A DNA stretch of 64,000 nucleotides, taken from positions 18,541,073-18,605,072 of the forward strand of contig OW203767.1 in NCBI GenBank assembly GCA_934045905.1, read 5' to 3'. Position 1 is the stretch's first letter. Each line of letters begins with the position of its first letter. Below the pieces are notes generated by a model, which was not told where the DNA came from, ran no database searches, and saw nothing but the letters and a program-made list of their open reading frames with translations. Below are positions 1-13,934 of this stretch, one piece after another. Origin of the DNA: Leuctra nigra. Its lineage: Eukaryota > Arthropoda > Insecta > Plecoptera > Leuctridae. A program made the position numbers and the translations under genes.

Positions 1-100
1 TTTTTTGTTTTTCTCATTTATATTTTATAAATATATAATTTAATTTTGATTTTCTTATACTTTTTTTTAATTTACCTATCACCAACATATTTATTATGTG

Positions 101-160
101 AAATATGGTATACTGACTGGATATTGGAAGGTCGTGGGTTCGAGTCCCACTCGAGGAAAA
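101..160 (+). repeat. tRNA-derived (SINE head) fragment
   Basis: A perfect RNA polymerase III B box, GGTTCGAGTCC, sits at 137-147 within GTGGGTTCGAGTCCCAC, a good T-arm stem-loop. The upstream A-box region is degenerate and no acceptor stem can be paired, so this is a tRNA-derived relic and not a working tRNA gene. Confidence 0.5.
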
Positions 161-3100
161 TCTTTTCATACTAGAGGGTCCCGTCATGTATAACATGACC
201 AATGCGCACCAGTGAGGTATGCATAAATATAAAACGACAGCAATATTTGTCAGCAGATTGTGCGTCATTAATACACACGTTTCGTAATTAACAGACCAAA
301 CACATTACATACATAAGTCACATACACATTACATAAGTCTTCAAATGTAAACCATGACCATGAGTATTAGTAAGAAAATTAAGAAAATGTATAGTGTCAT
401 AATGCGCCGTTAAAATATAGGTGAAGTTGATATCGTGACCCGATACACACGACACATTCTTTATTTGTGATACCAATTCATAGTTTGCACGTGACACCAT
501 CTCATTGTTGAGAGGTCATATTGGTGTAACGTGTCAGAACGGCTGTCAATCTGTGTTTCGGTATTGTGGTGATATAATGGTTAACTGTGCAATAAACTGC
601 AGAAGAAATTCTTATGGGTATAAAACCACCTCATATACCAAATATCTTTGATTAACCACTTATAATTAGCTTAAATCGACTTGACATCTCAAAAATGGTT
701 GAAATTTACTTTTTTACATTGTTGATGAAAAACAAATGAAGCTCGTGCAAACTATGAATGCATGGTGAGCTTCATTATATCCGTTTCTCTGAGGTCAGAG
801 GTAGGTATAAGAGCGGAAGGTCATATGTTTTGGATTTCTCAGTGCACACTTTTGGAATGGTAATCAAGCTCTATAAGTACCTACCATTTGACTGATGTTA
901 ACAAATACAGTTATATTGAAGTATAGGTACCCTTACAGAATGGCCCATGTCACCATTACAAATATGATTGGATGAAGAATTCAGCTCAGAATTACTAAAT
1001 GTAAAAATTTAAGCATTGATGTTTAAAACATTACCAACAGTAACTTGACGTCGTTTACATGACTCAATACACACCACTCTTAGTAAATAAGAAACGAAGG
1101 AAAATTATTTCCCAAGAAAATGTATAATATAACTCCATCGACTTTGGTTTGATCATGTTCACGGCCTACGAAATTCAGAGCAAGAGAAAATAAGAACAAT
1201 AACGTTTGAAGTTTCTTGCCGAGATGACGTTTTTAATGTAATGTGCTGGTTTGGACCGTATTAGTATCTTATTATGAATTTATTATAATTACAAAAGGAT
1301 AAGGTGCTCGTATTAGGTGAGTTTCGGTTATTAATTTATTCACAAGAGGCAGAAGATGTAATTTTAGACATGATGGCAATAAAACGCCTCCATCTTAGTT
1401 ATAGTTTTCAATAAATACCAATGTCAAATCGAAGCGCGCAACCGTTCCTGACACACACACAGACAGAGAGAACTGGGTAACTATCTTTTCATATATTGCA
1501 GTTGATATTTATTAATATTTATTATAATAATACATACATTATCATTCAACTAATTTTTGGGGAAAATGTTTCCCATCAAATTTTTTGCTAAATCAATGAA
1601 TTTGTATTATGCAAAATATGATGATAATATACTATACCAATTTCAAAAGTATACCTACACACTTAAAAAAAAATGTTTTTAATTTACATACCTAGATACA
1701 CAAATATAAGAATGTCGTGCTTTTCCGTAATTCCCAAACATCAATTACGAACACACATGAACACAACAGCGGCAATATAAAAGGCCAAAAGGCTCATAGT
1801 TCGCAATGCCGCCAAAAACAACGGAGTTCAAATCATTATTGCCTTTTTACGCCCATCGAAAGCCTTAAGCATGTTACACCTATGCTTAAACGATATGCAA
1901 TATACACGACCATCGTTTTGATTCTCAAAAGCCGCCGTATTATAATTCGAAATTTATGATGGGGTTTTAAATACATGTATTGTACAAATCGTCCTTGTAA
2001 AATGCTAGTGCAGAGCTGCATATTTCTCTATATAGTGCTACGATCTTCAACTGATAAGGATGGATAATAGTATTACAGTTTGCATATTTTAATATTAATA
2101 AACAATATTCTATAGGGGTTTGACAGGTACAAATATGATTTCAATTCCTTGTTAGAATATGATTTATATTTTATTATCATGCAATTATTTTCTGCCAATA
2201 TTGTTTAAAGGTACGTACAATGTATATACAACAAGATTCCAGACAAATGGCTCGATTTCTTAAGATATTATAATTTTTACCCTTTTTTAAGTTCAACCAA
2301 AAGGGTCAATAGGATTTTACAGTACTTTTGGTAAGTTAAAAGATGTAAAAGCGCACAATTTTTACCAAGAAATTGAGTTTTTGAGTGACTATTTGCTTCT
2401 CTCATAGTAGGTATAGCTACTTTTTGTTAAGCTACATAATGGGGGGTCGAAAATCCTCATTTTTCTTGTGCATTTAATGTTTTTTGTTTACCAAGAATGT
2501 AAATTTAATTTTCTATCAATGTAGACTATTCTATGTAAAATCAAAATAGCCAGAGGATTTTGTTCACGGTTTGTTAGATAATAAAGCATAGTGGTGCATT
2601 TGAGCCCAAGGCACCGGCATCAAAAGTACAAATTCAATTACAAAACATGTATTCATGTTTAATTATTTCGCATTGAACAACGTCTAGTTGAATACACCAC
2701 AATCGATGCAATTAATAATTTTACTAACGCAAAATGAAAAGAATAAAACAAAAATCGTAACAAAGGCGTCAATCAGCCATGTTAGTCTTGAAAACCATTG
2801 TTAGAATTTCAGGGAGAAAAAATTACTCGCAAAAATTAACAATCGAAAAATGTAATAAAAATAATGAAGTCAATTTTTGATGAAGTTATTATAGTGTTAA
2901 CTTTGGTTTGACAACTAACCTCTACAGGCATACAAAAATAAAGTATATTTTAATATAAATTTTATTTGATAGGAATTTAGGTTAATATACAAGTTATATT
3001 GTTCAGCATAATATAGAACAGAAACTAAATGATATATTTAAATTGTTGCAATGTGAACTAACTTGAATCGCTTTAAATTAATTAAACTATTTAGTGAATT

Positions 3101-5388
3101 AGTTGGAAGTTTGACTTAAAAATTATTATAATGTTTTGTTAAAAAATTATAAACATTATACATGTGAAATTAGGGGTATTTATCCTACAAAAAAAAATCA
3201 TGTTAATTTTAAGTATCTAAAAGTAAATTTTTCACAAACACCTTATACTTCTGATGAAACAAATTAGCTAAAACTATGTGATAACCATTGATTAACCATC
3301 TAAGAACCGTGGAAAGTTAATGAAGTTATCCACAGTTTTAATTGAGCCTCTAGGCTGATTATCTTTTATATTATGATATCAATTTTATTGCACGTTTTCC
3401 ACTGAACCTTTGGCTACACAGAGGTCCCGATTAATTAACCTATCAGAAAGATGGGAATGTTATCTCATCATTGTTTCACTGGATCCGCCCTGATGGCTAA
3501 GAGAGTAGCACGTGTTGAGAGAAGAAGATGAGGTTATTTTACACGATATTACTCAACTTTCAGCCAGTATTACTAGACTTTTTTTGGTTTATTTAAGAAT
3601 TTAAGAGTTTAATTTAATCAAGAGGAAAATTAGTAAAATATTAACAAAATCTCGATTAATAATCAATGCCACCTCTTAGACATAATCTGGGAAATCACTC
3701 TGGGAAAAAAAGAAACAATTTTTTTTTTGTAACTTTTGGCATCTTTAATTTCAAAAGTGCTTTTTATGAGCTTTTTAAGAGTGTTTAAAACGCTTTATTT
3801 TGAAATAATAATTACATTTTTTTCGACAAAATATGTACATGTTAATTTAGCTCATAAGTTGGAAATGCTGAGAAAGTATTCTTCTTTTAATGCGCGGCAA
3901 AGGTTTGGTTATGCACGCATTATTGCAAAGTGTTTCCGTAATAAAAGAACACAAACCTACTCCATCAATTTACAAGTAATATGCAATTACAAATCATAAA
4001 AAAAACGATTTTAATTCGAGGAAACCGATGAAAGCAATAACATCGAATTCGTCACAAACGTTTTAAACGAATCCATGCGATACACGCGCCTGGGGTGGAG
4101 CAAGCGCCGGCGCCACTGGCGTTATCATCTCGTGATTGCAAAGATGCGCATCCATTCGTTCCAGCACAGCCTCCGAATACGGGAAAAATACTTTTATTTG
4201 TCTGTAAATGATGGAAAGTCATTCGATTTCAAGGTAAAATTATAAAGGTGATCTACACAGTAAGTAGCCAAAACAGGGTAATTCCAAAACAGACCGAGTG
4301 TATTTTAGGCCATTATTTTCCTGAAACAGCCCCTAAAATGTAAGCCAAAACAGCTTTATGAAAACAAAAATGCATTTTGGGACTGTTTTCAGAGAAAAGT
4401 CAACTATAATCCTCTAAAATACATGTGCTTTTTAAGTGAAACACTCTTATTTTCTGTGAACAAGGCATCTCTAGGAAAACTCTCAGTGAACACATTGATA
4501 AGCGAGCCTTTTGACTACTGATTTTCTTTCAAATTATCCATCAGTAAAGCGGAGTATTAAAACAATTTTCCGGTTAAACCAAGGGAACGATCTTGCTATA
4601 AATCATTACGTAAACGAACAGGAGGGTAATTAACCTTTTGTAAAAAAAAAATCATATTCTTTACTTCGCTTGACATTTAATGCAAAAAAAATCGATATAA
4701 AAAACAGAGTTATTACCTGTATCAAAGACAGCCAGAGTCATAGATTCAACAGCAATAGACTTTGAATGGCCCTCACTAAAACCAAAGCACGTGAACTAAC
4801 CTCCCCAATTCTTGGATTCAAACAATCCATCACCAGAGGGCACCACCAGTATGCAAATCATCGTAACAAATCCGAGCGCCAAATGAATTCTGCAGTCTCT
4901 CTCGTGATTCCCCCGTGAAAAACGACTGACAAATGCATCACGAATCACCCCTCAGGACCAAAGAACAACAAGCAATAAGTAAACCAACCAACAATCAGCC
5001 TCGTTTGTCTTTCAATGACCGACCAAGCGTCAATAAACTCAGACGAAATTATATATTATTTCAACCTATTACCGAGGCGCCGACTTTCAACTTGGAAAAC
5101 TTAACCAGTTATCAAAAATTTTAGAAATCATCCGTTTGGACATTTGAGTAATATTATAATGAGGGTAACGGATTAGAAATAAATTCTGCACGTTCAGTTA
5201 AAAGAAGTAACGGAGAGGTGTCAGTTTAAGTTATAATTTAACTGACGGTTATAGTTGGTGACAGAATGATTTATTAGGTCCATTGTTTTCCTGAATAAAA
5301 AGTTTGGATTGTAAGGAACTATTTTCAGGAATGGGAGAAATTGGGAATCACAACGTAAATACTTTCCTGGTATACGTACCTTTTGTTG
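161..5388. other. AT-rich intergenic DNA, no supported gene
   Basis: Only short ORFs of fewer than 90 codons occur, with no family signature. The copy of the 'TTGATAAGCGAGCC' motif at about 4497-4513 belongs to the dispersed family also present at 11.5, 12.3 and 61.1 kb. Otherwise I see nothing. Confidence 0.6.
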
Positions 5389-5390
5389 TA

Positions 5391-5575
5391 CACTCAACAA
5401 ATAATAAAATGGTATTCGAAAGAAACGGATTGTCTGAAAAATATTTTATGGCATCGTCCAAAACTCTTGTAGATGAGCTCATTGTTCTTTGATAATAACA
5501 AGGATTGATTGTCAAGGAACCATGACCAACAGCCAATCCGTTTCGTTCAAATACCGTTTTATGTTTTGTCGTGTG
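5391..5575. mobile_element. TA-flanked MITE, copy 1 (ends CACTCAACAAA)
   Basis: Terminal inverted repeats run from TACACTCAACAAATAATAAA to TTTTATGTTTTGTCGTGTGTA, and their inner parts pair AAACGGATTG with CAATCCGTTT. TA dinucleotides at 5389-5390 and 5576-5577 look like the target duplication of Tc1/mariner-type elements. A diverged second copy lies at 22936-23144. There is no transposase. The short ORFs that cross it are fortuitous. Confidence 0.8.
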
Positions 5576-5578
5576 TAC

Positions 5579-7210
5579 TTTATTTCGAACATTTTTTACC
5601 ACTATTCCAGCATATTTTTGCCAAAATATCTGTTGCATTTAATGTTAGAGAATGATGCATTTAATAGTTATAGCGAGCCATAAAAATTATTTATGACTCG
5701 TACAATAACATTATAAAATTTAAAAATTTATTACGGAATTCTTGGTATATTTTGTAAGTATGTTGACGAATAGAATGACTACAGACAAATAAATAAATAC
5801 AGTAGATAAGAAAGGAATATAAACAAATTAACATAAAACAAGATGAGATCTCGCCACAAAATCAAGTCTCCTCACTGATCTCATTATCTTCGAACAGATA
5901 AATATCTACGATGAAAGTCGCAAGTTTCTACCGTCAAGTCTTCAAGACAGATGGCGCCTCCAGTCTCTCCATCAAGATCTCTTTTGTACGTGATGGAAGT
6001 GTCGTACCCCACCGCCCACTGGAATGATCTTGTCATTCCGCTGATTGTCACTCACTGTCTACTGGAATCACGCGCACAGCCTTCGAGATCGGATCTACAT
6101 CCGTTCAACAATGACAGTTGAGAAATACTTCGAATTCATGCATACAAAGACATCAAAATCTTGGGAGAAAACGATTGCGCTAAAGCGAGAACACAATGAA
6201 AAAATATGACGGTTTTTATGAGACAAGGTCAATTGATTGGCCGTTATTTATTGATATATATCTTTTTGTATTGCGTTAAAAACATATGATCTAGCTCTGT
6301 TTAGCTAAGTTTGTGAGTTTACAGAAAAGCCTAACAAATTTGGAGATCTTCTCAAACTCAGATTAGTGATTTTTTAAACTGAAGAATAAAAATAAAACAT
6401 TTTTATTTACTTTGAAAAAAAGATACATGGCCAATAGCTCACGATTAATTTACTTTTAAAATTAAAATTGAAGTAATGTTGACTTTATGATGCTATTAGT
6501 GTATAATTTTCAACACGAACGTACTAAATTTATAACCATCTTAATATAATCCATGTATTTTAACCTCATAATTGCGGTAAATGCTGCCAATCTTTTTACA
6601 AACAAACCAAACTTGTTTTTTCCTACGAATCAATTAAAACAAATTTCATGTTCTAAAGACTTTACAAATCCGCCGCTTCTCTAAACTCGTGATAATAATT
6701 TGTAATTTATAATGTCGTCCGTGTAATAAGAGTAGAGTCCTGTTTTATCGACAAACACGGCTTCCGAAACAAATTCAATAAATAAAACTGTACAGTTGTG
6801 TAGTTGGTAACATGGAAACTTGCCATCCATCAAAACAGAAAACATAACGCGTCGATAGAGGTGGAAAATAGAGAAGAAAAAGAACTCAAACGTGTTTGAT
6901 GAATGCAGAATAAAACTGGGGTTTTGTCAGGAAATAGAGCAATTATTATTCATTCATTTACTTTTAACACAAAAATGTACCATGCTTTGTTGTGAAAAAG
7001 GAAATAAATGACACGACAAGAATTCACTATGAGTTTGGAATGTACCAGTATTTCATTTAAATTTGAAAAAGTTCCAATATCTGTCTCAGCGTCACCTTTA
7101 AGACACGAAGGAATAAAAATTGAACGTAATTAAGAAGAAATTTTGGAATGTTTCCAATTTGGAACAGTTTAAAATTCAGAATTGAAATAATTATTTCGTG
7201 TCATTTAAAG
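5579..7210. other. Intergenic DNA, nothing recognised
   Basis: No ORF or RNA gene can be supported. The stretch at 5930-6120 is less AT-rich than its surroundings but shows no conserved coding pattern on either strand. Confidence 0.6.
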
Positions 7211-7279
7211 TAATATCATAGCCAACTGAAATTTCGCGGTAAACCAACCACGAATTATTGTCAGTTGGCTATGGTATTA
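7211..7279. repeat. Short palindromic repeat
   Basis: TAATATCATAGCCAACTGA is answered by TCAGTTGGCTATGGTATTA across a 31-bp spacer. It lies in a stretch rich in pieces related to the 138-bp array just downstream. Confidence 0.65.
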
Positions 7280-7924
7280 TCTACCCTAACGCAAATATTT
7301 GAAAAATGGAATTTTACCAACACAAAATGGAATGCGTTTGTATAGTTTAAATCAATACAATTTGGAACGTTTTCCAATGTAAATTCAAAACAGTTTCGTT
7401 TCTGTGTCACCGCCTAGTCACGTCGCCTTCTTTATACATTTTCTTCGTGAAAAGAGACGTATGACAAAGGCGGTGGACACTTTTTGTAGTGTTCCAAATC
7501 TGATTTTGAAAATTTAAATAATTGTTTAAACCAAACATTCGATTCTGATAAATATCTAGAATGTCTCGTGGAGGTGCCGTGTTCGAATTGAAACTCGTGC
7601 ATGTATAACTCCGAGTGTTGTTCTGTAATTGAATGATCGTTCGCGTGTCATCACGTGGCTAACTTGTTGAATGAAGTATAAATCAGTTTTCACGCTCCAC
7701 GGCACGGAACGGTGCTTCCGATGCACACGGGCGCCGTTCCGCTCCGTTGCGGAACCCATGGGCATCTAGCGGAATGCACTGTCGATGAGCTGCATGTCAG
7801 CATGGCAAACAGTCGCTGATCAGAATCGAATACTTTTCAAAAAACAAACTGTTCGAATTCATACATTTGAAAATATCGCCACCCACAGCCTTCTAAACTG
7901 TATCTGTTTTTTTCACTTTGGAGA

Positions 7925-8620
7925 GTAGAAGGCGGTGACGTAAATTGAAACGTTTTCAATTCAAAAGTGAACCGCTCCAAAATTGTTGTTTCGTTCTTGT
8001 GAATTATTTAAATTTGTCACTGCAATATTGGAAAAAGATTCAATGGTGAGGAATTTATGATTTTAGAAGGCGGTGACTTATATTGGAACGTTTTCAATTC
8101 AAAAGTGAAACACTCCAAATTTGTTGTTTGGTTCTTGTAAATTATTTAAATTTGTCACTGCAATATTGGAAAAAGATTCATTGGTGAGGAATTTATGATT
8201 TTAGAAGGCGGTGACGTAAATTGGAACGTTTTTAATTCAAAAGTGAAACACTCCAAAATTGTTGTTTGGTTCTTGTGAATTATTTAAATTTATCACTGCA
8301 TTATTGGAAAAAGATTCATATGTGAGGAATTTATGATTTTAGAAGGCGGTGACGTAAATTAGAACGTTTTTAATTCAAAAGTGAACCGCTCCAAAATTGT
8401 TGTTTGGTTCTTGTGAATTATTTAAATTTGTCACTGCAATATTGGAAAAAGATTTATATGTGAGGAATTTATGATTGTAGAAGGCGGTGACGTAAATTGG
8501 AACGTTTTCAATTCAAAAGTGAACCGCTCCAAAATTGTTGTTTGGTTCTTGTGAATTATTTAAATTTATCACTGCAATATTGGGAAAAGATTCATAGGTG
8601 AGGAATTTATGATTTTTTGG
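7925..8620. repeat. 138-bp tandem array, five copies
   Basis: The marker GGCGGTGAC recurs at 7931, 8069, 8207, 8345 and 8483, exactly 138 bp apart each time. The copies share TTCAATTCAAAAGTGAA, CTCCAAAATTGTTGTTT and TGAGGAATTTATGATT and differ by scattered point changes. No long ORF runs through it. Fragments in inverted orientation (GTCACCGCC near 7410) precede the array. Confidence 0.9.
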
Positions 8621-10520
8621 CAATTGTCGAAAGTCGTATTTAGGCATGAAAATCACAACCAATCTAGTTCAATGTGGACATTTCATATTAAAATGTCGTG
8701 CAAAAAAATATTGTAGTTTAAAGAAATTAATTTCATTTAATTTGAACATGTTACTTTATAAATAATTCAAACCCCGCTTTTTATTAAATGTCGCAAGCTT
8801 TGATGAAAAAATATGTAACCTTAAAATGAATAAGCTGTTCGATATATTCTACATTCTTCCTAATGTCACATATCTCATCTTGATTAAAACCAACTAGTTA
8901 TTAATTAATAGAAGTGCCGCTTTGAAAGTGGGAGATTTCAGAGTTTTTTAATTGATAAAAAGCAGTAAAAGTCGTGTTTTAATCCCGTGTTTTAATAAAA
9001 ACGCTACCATGTTCGACATACGGATGTCGCCACGAATTAAAGATATAAGCTGTTAATAGAGGTTCTAATTCTACCTGACAGTCGTATTGGAATCATTTGA
9101 AGAGATATTATAAAATAATTAAGGGGTGAACAACCAAGACATAGAAACTAAGTAGTAAGAAAATTACATTCATATTAGAATAATCAAAATTATAATATGT
9201 ATGCAGTAAACACAAACAAGAGGTTCTAGAAATTATTGTTTGAACAAAATAGATGGCAACTTGGATTTCGAATTATATCGATATATCATTGATATATCGA
9301 ATTAATAAATCGAGAAAAATATACACAGTTTAAATTAATCATCAAATTAGTGTGAAATTATAATTTGTTGGTTCATGATGTGTATAGCTTTATCATTTCA
9401 AAGCAAAAGAAATGTTTATCAATTTCCAAAATTGATCTAATTCTCTCATCTCTTCAATATGGACTGTTTATACCTTTGACTCTAATTGAGCTTAAAAGTG
9501 CATTTAGGTCCGGTATAACCAAAGTTAAATTACTGGATTCTGTTTCAATAATTTTTAGGTATCATAGGCTGTGCCGCCAATTTAGTCCAATATTTAGTTA
9601 ATCCGGCATCAGTTAACTTTTGTAATACCGGCCCTTGTAAGTATCTACGATACTTTGCATGCTACTTTTTTTAATAATTTGAGCTTTGAAATAGGATTTT
9701 AACATTATTGTATCCAGAAATATTTACATTTTTTTTCAAATTTCCTAAATAAATGTATTTTTACAAACTCTTCAATATTCCACTCCGATTCTCCCTCAAA
9801 ACTTGAAGAATCCATCCAACAAGCTCATGCCATCTAAACTCTTGCAAGAAATCTGACAACAACAACAACAACAGCAGACCGCCGTCAGCTACTTCCATAC
9901 GTGATTGATGTTTTATTGGACGTTTGTGAGTAGATTTTAAATTAAATTATACCTCTGAATAACAAGACGCGGTTGATTTCATATACTTTTACGTCCCCAA
10001 GTGTTAATTTTGTACCGCTGTAAATTGCAACCTTACATTGTGAATTGTATAAACTCGTAGAAATTGGCACCCGTGTTTCTTCCAACTGATGACATTTGAA
10101 CATTAATTGACTACCAGGAACTCTATTGTTGTTATTTATGGACACTCTGCGTGCGAAGAGACACTGAGAATGTTGTGGAATGCACCATTGTTGGGGCATA
10201 AAAACATTCATCTATAGAATGAGTTTGGAGTGCATACATCAGTGGAATAAACCTATCGTTAAAATATTTTGGTTTTTGGTTTGGTGTTTCACGAGAAACA
10301 TTGTTTTATACTTTCCTCTTGTTATAATATAAAATTATCTTTAGAAATAATTGAAGTTTGCAATTTTTTTTCAATTGTGTTAATTTTAACAAAAATATAT
10401 AAATACCTATTTACCTACAATAATTTCTAATAGCACGTTTTATTGATATTTTTTGGAATTATTAAATTTTATGACATCTGGTGGCTCATGTAAATTTCCA
10501 ACTGTAAATTTCAACAAAAA
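8621..10520. other. Intergenic DNA, nothing recognised
   Basis: Short unsupported ORFs only. Small features seen are a (CAA)n tract near 9858 and a self-complementary TATATCGATATATC patch near 9275. Confidence 0.6.
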
Positions 10521-10590
10521 ATGCCATCGGCAGGAATCGAACCTACGACCCTCGGATATCGTCCAATGCTTTGACCGCTAAGCTGTTAAA
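10521..10590 (-). repeat. tRNA-derived fragment, minus strand
   Basis: Read on the minus strand, it shows an A-box-like CAGCTTAGCGGTC and a perfect B box GGTTCGATTCC (plus-strand 10533-10543), spaced as in a tRNA. The acceptor ends do not pair, so it is tRNA-derived and not a functional tRNA gene. Confidence 0.6.
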
Positions 10591-10597
10591 AATGATT

Positions 10598-10670
10598 CGT
10601 CGTATTGCTCAGTGGTCAGAGCACTGGACCGGACATTCAGAGGTCGTGGGCTCGAATCCCATCAGTGACA
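10598..10670 (+). repeat. tRNA-derived fragment, plus strand
   Basis: The A-box region TTGCTCAGTGGTCAGAGCAC and B box GGCTCGAATCCC are correctly spaced. The putative acceptor ends do not pair. It lies back to back with the minus-strand tRNA-like fragment that ends 8 bp upstream. Confidence 0.6.
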
Positions 10671-11484
10671 ATATTTTTAAAATTTGCAGTGCAATTGCAC
10701 ATTTTTTTTCTCTCTAAGAAAAGAGTTTTCTATAAATATTTGGTAATATTTGGTAATAAACTTAAATAGCATTGAATATTGGATATTGATTAAGTGTTGA
10801 ATCATATTTTAAGTAACGTCATTTAAATTTACTTTTTAAAAAACTATGGTTTAAAAAATGTTAGCAGCAATACTACCCTGAACAGTAATTTACAATCAGA
10901 AAAGGAGTAATACAATTTATTGTAATTACTCCTAAAATGCGATAATTTCGCAACATTTAGAGTGCGACAAATCTGGTTATATATCTGGTTAATCTGGTTA
11001 ATGGTTTAAATCTGGTCCTATAGATAGTCTAACTCTTTATGAATGAAAACATCTTGCACCATAAACGTAAACGTCCACATTCGAAACATATAATTGTAAT
11101 CCACTGTCATTATTTAATAACGCATTGTTCTTATTTTAATTTACATTGCATTCTTACGCCTATGATTCATCGCAGCCATCTATAATTATTGTTCCAATCT
11201 TATTGTAGCTAATCATTTGACTGGGCTAAACACTAATTATAATGTGTCATGAACTTGCATTGGTTTATAGAGTTATGAATTATCTAATTAGCGAGTGGAT
11301 TGCGAGGAATGCCGAGTGAAATATCAGGTGGATAACCACGTCAAGACGAGATTAAGACATTTGAAGGACTTGTGAATAGCATTGTTTCATGTTTCAAGAA
11401 CTAGTACCGTCTAGAAAAGATGGATCTATACCAAGAACAATATTTTGAATCACGACTAAAGATAAAACTAATATTTTAATATTT

Positions 11485-11720
11485 TAAGCGAGCCTTCGTA
11501 TTGCATGCGATTAAATATTTTACAAATAACTGAAAACAAGGATAAATATCTGTAAAATGTCAATAGCTCTTGAAGTTCTTGACCAATTTGTCTGAAATTT
11601 TCAGCAACTCCTAAAATGTTGGTCCTTATGACAATGCAAAATTTTATTAATCCAGTTTTAAATTTGAAACAATCACAAGATCTCGTTCAAATACAATATC
11701 TGTGACCGCTCACATGACAT
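11485..11720 (+). repeat. Dispersed repeat family 1, partial copy
   Basis: It begins AAGCGAGCCTTCGTATTGCA and later contains CCTAAAATGTTGGTCC. Both landmarks recur in the same order in the longer copy at 61138-61520. It is non-coding. Confidence 0.6.
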
Positions 11721-12304
11721 TAGTTTGTGTACACAATTTTAGAACATTTTAGATCGAATACACTATAATTGACCTATAAATCCTTGCGTGTCATCCATGC
11801 TCGCTCATCATCCTTCAAACTCAACACCCAACAAAAAATCACAACAATGTAGTCAATATTTTATCTCTAATAAATCTGCAAGAAATAGTGCACAAGTCAA
11901 AGCAACTAGGTGGAAACAACAATATAAACCCCATTGTATACTCAAAAGAAAAAAACACACACACACTAAGACTAAGGTGATTCATAATCTCTCTCTCATA
12001 TAAACAATGGTGTTAAAAATGTGCTAATATATGCTTAGGAGTAAGACTTTTTTCTCACATCTAAAACAAACGAATGGGTGTTTATGAATGGATGCTGGTT
12101 GTCGTCAAACAATGGACCAATGCAACGCCTAGATTCAGGTGTGGACAGATTAAGTGGATTTCCTAGTTAAGACTAGTAGAAACTGTTCTTGTATGATGGA
12201 GGTTACAAGAATACCGTCACATAAATAGGTTTATTGAATTAGAAAAAGAAGAAACTGAAGATAAATCAACTACTTTGGCTTTATGGAATACTGGGAAAAT
12301 GATC

Positions 12305-12375
12305 TGTGTAACGCGTTGATAAGCGAGCTTTTGTATTGCATGCGAATTGATAAGCCTTGTGAGAGTTGCTCATTT
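12305..12375 (+). repeat. Dispersed repeat family 1, 5' fragment
   Basis: GTGTAACGCGTTGATAAGCG, followed by TTGTATTGCATGCGAAT and GACCTTGGAAA, matches the start of the 61138 copy. The downstream part of the family is absent here. Confidence 0.6.
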
Positions 12376-12628
12376 ATTGACCTTGGAAAACAAAATGCCA
12401 TTTATTGTCATGACGGTTTGTAAAATATGATGATTGAGTTCAACCTCAATTCAATAGGTATGTATTTTCAACTTTTCAAACTACATCAATTTGAAAATTG
12501 ATCGGAATATTTCCACTTTTCAAAGAATGAGATTTTGATTTTCACTCTCGACATGATTTTTTTCTAAAATTTACTGCAGCCCAGACAAGTTGTTGTATTT
12601 AGTATCTAAACAAAACATGAACAGATTC

Positions 12629-12693
12629 TAAAGCCGGAATTACACGGTTCAAGTTTCCTTGAAGGGGTTGAATTCAAGGAAACTTGAATTGTG
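12629..12693. mobile_element. Truncated foldback related to the 52-kb MITE
   Basis: It starts TAAAGCCGGAATTACACGGT, close to the terminus of the MITE at 51998-52187. It then carries a perfect 16-bp inverted repeat, TTCAAGTTTCCTTGAA / TTCAAGGAAACTTGAA, with a 9-bp loop. The matching right terminus is not visible, so the copy looks truncated or rearranged. Confidence 0.5.
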
Positions 12694-12699
12694 CCAAAT

Positions 12700-13934
12700 C
12701 AAAAGTTAAAAAATCTGCTTATTTCCCATATTTCTGAAATAGACAGATTGTATGAAGACCAATATAAATGAGATTAGTTTCTTAGGATTCGTGATTATTA
12801 AAAGAATATATAAAAGTTGATAGTTTTGTGTATTTTTTACATCTTAAAAGTTTTTTTACACAATTTATCACACAAAATCAAGCAATTTTATAAGATTTTA
12901 TTCGCCGACTGTGATAAATATGAACCCACATAAAACGGTAGCTGGTGCCAAAAGTTGATTGATAATTGCATAAAATAAATTACATCTATTCAAACCACAT
13001 CTATCAGATATTAGTTTCAAGTCTGCAAAAAGCCATCAATCTGAAATCATCTGACTCTGAAAAGACACCTGCTCATTGAATAAGAAAATTCAAATTTTCG
13101 CTTCTTTCTTTCATATACTGAAGAGGTACAAATGAATGTAATATTTAAACTGACAATCGAATACAATGGAGTTCAACCCAACCATTGAAGTGAGTTTGAA
13201 TCATTCATACAATTTCATTCATTCACTTCTGGGACAATGACGCATAGCACACGCCCGTTACGACAAAAGAGGAAATTAGTATTAGCCACTTGATTAATGA
13301 TTAAATAATCTTAAAGGAAGTGTCACCATGTTTTCTTCCGTGAATGACTCTTCGAGAGATGTTCCATGGTTTTTTATTGTATGGATTTATTATGATTTCT
13401 TTGTATTTGAGAATAAATCATCAGGTGTTGTGAACGTTTGGTAAAGTAAAATGCTGATGTCTTTTGTAATCGGTAACTTACTGGCATTTACTGTCAGTTG
13501 GTAAAATTTTAAAATTTTCAATTTTCAAATAAATTCAGATCGCATTATTAATTCCAAAACTGAGGTGCACTTTAATTTTTATAAAAATAATCAAAAAACG
13601 AAAATGTACAAACATCTCATTTTCAATGTCATTTTATGAAATTTTTTAAAAGTGTTTGTTCAATTTCGGCAAGTTTATTCCCACTAAAAATGTATTTCAA
13701 CATAAATTAGATTATAATAAAAAAAAATGCCTGGATAATAACGAATTCATTCTTTATTTACTAATGTGGACATAAATCATCTCTAGAAAAGTGTCTTTAA
13801 AAAGATGTCGTTGAAGTAGGTACATCATTCATTTATAAAATTGCTTTCGTTTCATTTGAGAATGAATTTTTATTTTATCGAGGATTATAATTTCTTGGTT
13901 TACCAGAATGTATTTCAAATTAATTATGTTTTCT
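12700..13934. other. Intergenic DNA, nothing recognised
   Basis: No gene, array or clear inverted repeat could be supported on either strand. Confidence 0.55.

Noticed and set aside
5348..5638. 96-codon minus-strand ORF
   Set aside because: It spans the MITE at 5391-5575 and is explained by that element's sequence.
10598..10670. Functional tRNA gene
   Set aside because: A and B boxes are present, but the acceptor stem does not pair. The same holds for the fragments at 101, 10521, 15719 and 26566.
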